From NCBI GenBank assembly GCA_044221315.1, contig JBGAPK010000003.1, positions 124,001 to 188,000 on the forward strand: a DNA stretch of 64,000 nucleotides. Direction: 5' to 3'. The stretch is from JAFEBO01 sp044221315. Lineage in GTDB: Bacteria; Planctomycetota; Phycisphaerae; Phycisphaerales; UBA1924. The position numbers and the translations under genes were made by a program. A model generated the notes under the pieces. The model was given only the letters and a program-made list of their open reading frames with translations. It searched no databases and was not told the origin of the DNA. The stretch's first letter is position 1. Every line of letters starts with the position of its first letter. This document shows, one piece after another, positions 60,362-64,000 of this stretch.

Positions 60362-60558
60362 TAATTCGGAATCGTCTCATAACCGAACCGAACGTCGGCA
60401 GGATTCGAATCAGCATCGGAGCAATTCGCTCGCGGAGCTTGGGACTTTGTCGTATGGTTGAAAGGGAGCGCCCGCGCTCGTTGTTTCCGCAGTAAAGAAA
60501 TCGATCCGAAAGACAGTCGGTCGAGCCCACGGCGCTATCTGGACGAGGGAGAGTTTGC

Positions 60559-62262
60559 ATGCAGAGTCGAACAGTCGGCGGCGTTGGTCGTTCTCTCATG
60601 ATCGGACTTCCGGCGCTGTGCGGGCTTGCGATATCGGCCAACGCCCAGTTGGGGTCGTTCGCCTCGGACTTGGGCGGCCAGTCGAGCCCGCTGCCGTACA
60701 ACCTGGACATCGCGATCGGCCAGCGTGCACCGGGCGCGGCGAAGGCAGCGCTGCTGCGGGCCTCGGTGATTCGGTCCTTTGCGCGAAGCCCGATGTGCTT
60801 CAAGGCGGACATGACGCCGGCGCAGTGGCAAGAGGCGATGGACCGGTTTCAGCTGCTCCCGCCGACGCTGACGCCTCCGGACCCGAACGACCCGTTCGGC
60901 GACCGGTTCAACACCGACCTTTACATGTGGGACGCGAACGGCAATGCCGGGGTCGACGCCGGCACGGCGTCGCGCGCCAACCTGACATTCAGCTTTCCGG
61001 CGGACGGAACGACCTGGGGCATCGCGCAATCGGGCTTTGCGCCGGGGCCGAACGTGCTCGGGGCGAGTCTGGCGGCGGCGAATCAGTTCGGCAACACGGA
61101 GAAGGGGCGTGAATACCTGCGTCAGTGCCTGGCGACATGGAAGCGCTACGGCGGGATAACGTACACGGAGGTCGCGGACGACAATTCGCCTCAGGACAAT
61201 GCGACAACGCACGTCTCGACGCGCGGCGACATCCGCATCGGCGCGGTGGCGTTGGGGACGGCAACTCCGGTGCTCGCGTACAACTGCTTCCCGGCTCCGG
61301 GCGGGCTGGTCGGCTTCTCCCTGGTCGGCGGGGACATGTGTATCAACGCATCCTACTTTGGCAATACGGACGCCTTCGCGAGCACAAGCAACAATTACCG
61401 ATTTTTGCGGAACACCTGCACGCACGAGCACGGGCACGGCCTGGGCTTTATCCACCAGGTGCCTTGCTCGGGCACGAAGCTGATGGAGCCCCAGATCGCC
61501 ACGGGATTTGACGCGGTTCAGACCGACGACCGCCGGGCGGCGGGGCGCAACTACGGCGATCGGAACAGCGGGAATCAGTCGCTCGCAACGGCGAAGGACT
61601 TCGGAAACCTGTCCACTCCGGTGCTGCGCTCCATCGGAGCGCGGGAGCAGTCCCTGAACGGATATTGGGACTCGGGGAACAATCCGACCGGCGCCGACTA
61701 CTTCAAGTTCGCGCTCGGCTCGGCCCAGAACGTCAAGATCATCGCTACGCCCCGGGGCGGGCTGTACACGACCGGGCAGCAGGCGGGTGGATGCAACGGA
61801 ACCACGACCTCGCATAACTCCACCGCCCTCGGAAACCTGGCGTACGAACTCATGAGCGCGGACGGGACGGTCTCGATCGGCGTTGTGGACGCAACGGCGA
61901 CCGGCGCTATCGAATCATCCACGTTCAACGCCCTGCCCGCGGGCTCGTACGCGGTCCGCGTCTGGGACAACAACCCGGCGAACGACCCGCTCGGTGATGA
62001 CCCCAACACGATCGTGCAGCTCTACGACTTCGAGATCCAGGTCGGAACCAACGTGTACGAAGACCCGTACGCGAACGCCGGCGTGAACAAACGCATCGCG
62101 GCAGGAACTGCCTGCCAGTTTATCGGCGACATCAATTCCGCTATCACCGAGACCCGGATCGCGGTCACACTCTCACGTTTCGAGTGGGACCTGGATGGGG
62201 ACGGGGCGTTCGAGACAGGCGTCGCCCCGGCCGCATCACAGCCCAAGCCGACCTTCACGTAA
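60559..62262 (+). CDS. Exported matrixin-like metalloprotease, C-terminal end displaced by a frameshift
   Basis: This 567-residue frame has a signal peptide (LMIGLPALCGLAISANA), and a metalloprotease domain with the extended zinc motif HEHGHGLGFIH, followed by a Met-turn-like MEPQI. It has a second domain (~400-560) with beta strands and a PKD-like start. It stops at TAA 62260-62262 within a PKD-like motif (PTFT), although the next bases continue in the +1 frame as a normal-looking PKD and dockerin region. The protease is predicted to be intact, but the anchor would be lost unless the frameshift is a sequencing error. Confidence 0.85.
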   Translation: MQSRTVGGVGRSLMIGLPALCGLAISANAQLGSFASDLGGQSSPLPYNLDIAIGQRAPGAAKAALLRASVIRSFARSPMCFKADMTPAQWQEAMDRFQLLPPTLTPPDPNDPFGDRFNTDLYMWDANGNAGVDAGTASRANLTFSFPADGTTWGIAQSGFAPGPNVLGASLAAANQFGNTEKGREYLRQCLATWKRYGGITYTEVADDNSPQDNATTHVSTRGDIRIGAVALGTATPVLAYNCFPAPGGLVGFSLVGGDMCINASYFGNTDAFASTSNNYRFLRNTCTHEHGHGLGFIHQVPCSGTKLMEPQIATGFDAVQTDDRRAAGRNYGDRNSGNQSLATAKDFGNLSTPVLRSIGAREQSLNGYWDSGNNPTGADYFKFALGSAQNVKIIATPRGGLYTTGQQAGGCNGTTTSHNSTALGNLAYELMSADGTVSIGVVDATATGAIESSTFNALPAGSYAVRVWDNNPANDPLGDDPNTIVQLYDFEIQVGTNVYEDPYANAGVNKRIAAGTACQFIGDINSAITETRIAVTLSRFEWDLDGDGAFETGVAPAASQPKPTFT

Positions 62263-62791
62263 AACCGGGATCGACACGATTCAGGTCACGGTCTACGGCG
62301 CGACCACGACGGTGACTGGAACTCCCGTTTCGTCGGGCAAGGGCGTGACGGCGCCTTTCACGATCACCGGCACGAACCTCAAGAACGTCACCAGTTCGTC
62401 GATGGTGACCCTGCTGTCGGGGACCGGGGTGACCGTGACGGGCGTGCCGATTCCGAACGCCTTGGGCACGCAGGTCACCGGGCTTTCGTTCGTCATCGAC
62501 TCGGGCGCGTCGGTCGGCGCTCGAGCGCTGCAGGTTTCCAATGCGGATGGGACGGGGAGCTCCGCGGCGTTCCTTACCGTGACCGCTCCGCCCTGCCCGG
62601 CCGACCTGAACGGCGATGAGCAGGTGGATGATTCAGACTTTGTGATGTTCGCGGCGGCGTACGACATACTGGACTGCCTGGACGGCGCAATGCCCCCGGG
62701 CTGCCCGGCCGATCTGAACGATGACGGGATCGTGGACGACACGGACTTTGTGATGTTCGCGGCGGCGTACGACGCGCTGCTGTGTCCCTAA
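62263..62791 (+). pseudogene. C-terminal part of the protease in another frame (PKD and dockerin-like units)
   Basis: In the +1 frame from about 62261, KTGIDTIQVTVYG continues the PKD-like strand, then a Gly/Thr/Ser-rich linker, and then two dockerin-like units (CPADLNGDEQVDDSDFVMF, CPADLNDDGIVDDTDFVMF) that end LLCP. The join fits either deletion of two bases or insertion of one near 62257-62264, around the TAAAA run. It has no own start site or ribosome site, so I regard it as the displaced 3' end of the preceding gene. Confidence 0.8.
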
Positions 62792-62816
62792 GGCGGTTTG
62801 TCGCATCAACCAATGA

Positions 62817-62850
62817 AAACGCCGCCGGACGACCGGCGGCGTTTTTCTTT
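62817..62850. terminator. Strong bidirectional intrinsic terminator
   Basis: A perfect 10-bp stem ACGCCGCCGG/CCGGCGGCGT with the loop ACGA is followed by TTTTCTTTTT, a classical intrinsic terminator for the plus strand, and preceded by GAAAAC so it could also end the tRNA transcript on the minus strand. Confidence 0.9.
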
Positions 62851-62855
62851 TTCAA

Positions 62856-62927
62856 AGCGGGCGAAGGGGCTTGAACCCTCGACCTTCTCGTTGGCAACGA
62901 GACGCTCTACCACTGAGCTACGCCCGC
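62856..62927 (-). tRNA. tRNA-Gly (GCC)
   Basis: Read on the minus strand: 7-bp acceptor stem GCGGGCG/CGCCCGC, D arm with GCTCAGTGGTAGAGC, anticodon stem TCTCG/CGAGA with the loop TTGCCAA (anticodon GCC), and T arm GAGGGTTCAAGCCCC. The discriminator base is T; no CCA is encoded in the gene, so it must be added by enzyme. Confidence 0.96.
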
Positions 62928-63039
62928 GGAGGACCTGATTGTTGCCCGGGATCGGCCCGGAGCGGGTGGAAAGTTAGCCGGAGCGGGTAGAAAGGTCAAC
63001 CGGACGTGCCGGGAGGGCGTGTGTGACGCGTGGGAAGGG

Positions 63040-64000
63040 TCAGGAAGGGGAAATGGGCCCCTTGATGGCGGCTTCGAGGTCGGAGGGCTTGAAGAAGCTG
63101 TTGAAATAGGCGGGCTTGGCCTGGCCGGGCCGGAAGATCGCGATGAGGGGGATGCCGCCGCCACCGGAGATCTCGCGGACGAGCCCCCACCCCTGCTCTT
63201 GGCCGGCGCTGGTGAGATCGACCTTGAGGGGAAGAACATCGGGTGCATTGAGCAGGCGGACGCCGGTGTCGCTCAGAAGAACGGTGCGTTCAAGGACGTG
63301 GCAGTTGGTGCACCACTTGGCGGTGAAGTCGATGACGACGGTCTTGTGGGCGGCGAGCGCGGCATCGATGTCGGCACGGATTTTCGTTTCGGGCTGGTTG
63401 GCGAAGACACGCCAGGCGACGGGGCCTTCGGAAGTCAGGGCCCGGGCGGCGAAAGCGGAGCCGGCAATCCAGACAATTCCGAAGAGCGTGACAAAGCCCT
63501 TGGCGGTTGAGGAGCGGAGCATGCGCCAAGCGCCGACGATTGCCCACAGCCCCGCGAGAGCGGAAACGGCACCGACGGCGAACCACGGCCACTTTTCGCT
63601 GGTGAGGTTTGAGAGCAGGAAGATGGCGACGGCGAACATGAGGACGCCGAGGACTTGCTTGAGGAGTTCGCCGCCGGGGCCGGCCTTGGGGAGACGGTCG
63701 ATCAAGCGCGGAAAGGCGATGAGAATGGCGTAGGGGAGAGCCATTCCGATTCCCATGACGACGAATGTCACGAGACCAAGCCAGGCTGGTCGGGTAGCGG
63801 CCCAGGCGATGGTGGCGCCGAGGAGCGGGCCGGTGCAGGGGGTCGAAAGGATCGCGGTGAGAACCCCGAGCAGGAAATTGCCGGCGATCGTGTCGTGGCT
63901 GGGGTTGAGCATGTAGACGGATTGGGGCAGGCGGATCGTGAAGAGGCCGATCATGCCCAGGCCCATGACTCCGACGATGGATGCCATGGCGATCGTGAAC
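63040..64000 (-). CDS. dsbD: DsbD-like thiol:disulfide interchange protein, 5' end missing
   Basis: The gene runs off the right edge; 315 residues from the first internal Met are seen. It has a CcdA-like membrane part with STPCTGPLLGATIAWA (a Cys in the first helix of a pair), six or more helices, and a C-terminal thioredoxin domain with the WCTNC active site and the cis-Pro GGIPLIAIF. It would carry reducing equivalents across the membrane to exported proteins. The N-terminal domain is not in the window. It is 112 bases from tRNA-Gly on the same strand. Confidence 0.9.
   Translation of the reverse strand, partial: FTIAMASIVGVMGLGMIGLFTIRLPQSVYMLNPSHDTIAGNFLLGVLTAILSTPCTGPLLGATIAWAATRPAWLGLVTFVVMGIGMALPYAILIAFPRLIDRLPKAGPGGELLKQVLGVLMFAVAIFLLSNLTSEKWPWFAVGAVSALAGLWAIVGAWRMLRSSTAKGFVTLFGIVWIAGSAFAARALTSEGPVAWRVFANQPETKIRADIDAALAAHKTVVIDFTAKWCTNCHVLERTVLLSDTGVRLLNAPDVLPLKVDLTSAGQEQGWGLVREISGGGGIPLIAIFRPGQAKPAYFNSFFKPSDLEAAIKGPISPS

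Overview
The window looks like chromosomal DNA of a planctomycete, most likely Phycisphaerae (inference). It is GC-rich. It carries an ECF sigma factor directly followed by a large Ser/Thr kinase with a WD40 propeller, a prepilin-type N-methylation protein, proteins ending in PEP-CTERM-like tails, and at least six secreted proteins that end in a paired dockerin-like module closing on a Cys-Pro C-terminus. No phage, plasmid or CRISPR locus was seen.

Layout. 0-5.3 kb: the end of a receiver-XRE regulator, a minus-strand pyruvate dehydrogenase cluster (E1 beta, a 132-aa unknown, E2, a small unknown) and an M28 peptidase. 5.3-12.2 kb: a trehalase-like glycosidase, a glycosyltransferase, the dTDP-rhamnose operon rmlA-C-D-B and a methyltransferase, so probably a surface polysaccharide locus. 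12.4-21.4 kb: a PEP-CTERM-like protein, an esterase, a thiolase with a translationally coupled unknown, an ECF sigma factor with a membrane partner, an MmgE/PrpD protein, DUF3052, a methyltransferase and a zinc-finger-less sirtuin. 21.6-32.1 kb: a beta-helix dockerin protein, then ECF sigma - WD40 kinase - two paralogous exported proteins - TPR kinase. 32.3-36.0 kb: a minus-strand run of a VOC protein, an MlaF-like ATPase, OsmC, an exported hydroxyacid dehydrogenase and a channel-like protein. 36.0-45.2 kb: three dockerin proteins, a GT39-like membrane protein and a 1.6-kb gene-free block of hairpin modules. 45.2-46.3 kb: a REP-associated tyrosine transposase (RAYT) with its REP palindromes on both sides. 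46.4-50.6 kb: a prepilin-like protein, an NHL-repeat protein and a higher-order minisatellite. 50.6-56.0 kb: an arginine cluster (argC-argB, argF, argG) interrupted by repeats. 56.1-64 kb: exopolyphosphatase, FkbM methyltransferase, M14 carboxypeptidase, a frameshifted matrixin-like protease, tRNA-Gly(GCC) and the C-terminal part of a DsbD-like protein.

Two features cut across the genes. The plus strand is C-rich up to about 36 kb and G-rich beyond it whichever strand the genes are on, as expected of an origin-type skew switch. Intergenic DNA, mainly after 36 kb, holds several unrelated families of small structured repeats. These are the most unusual content of the window.
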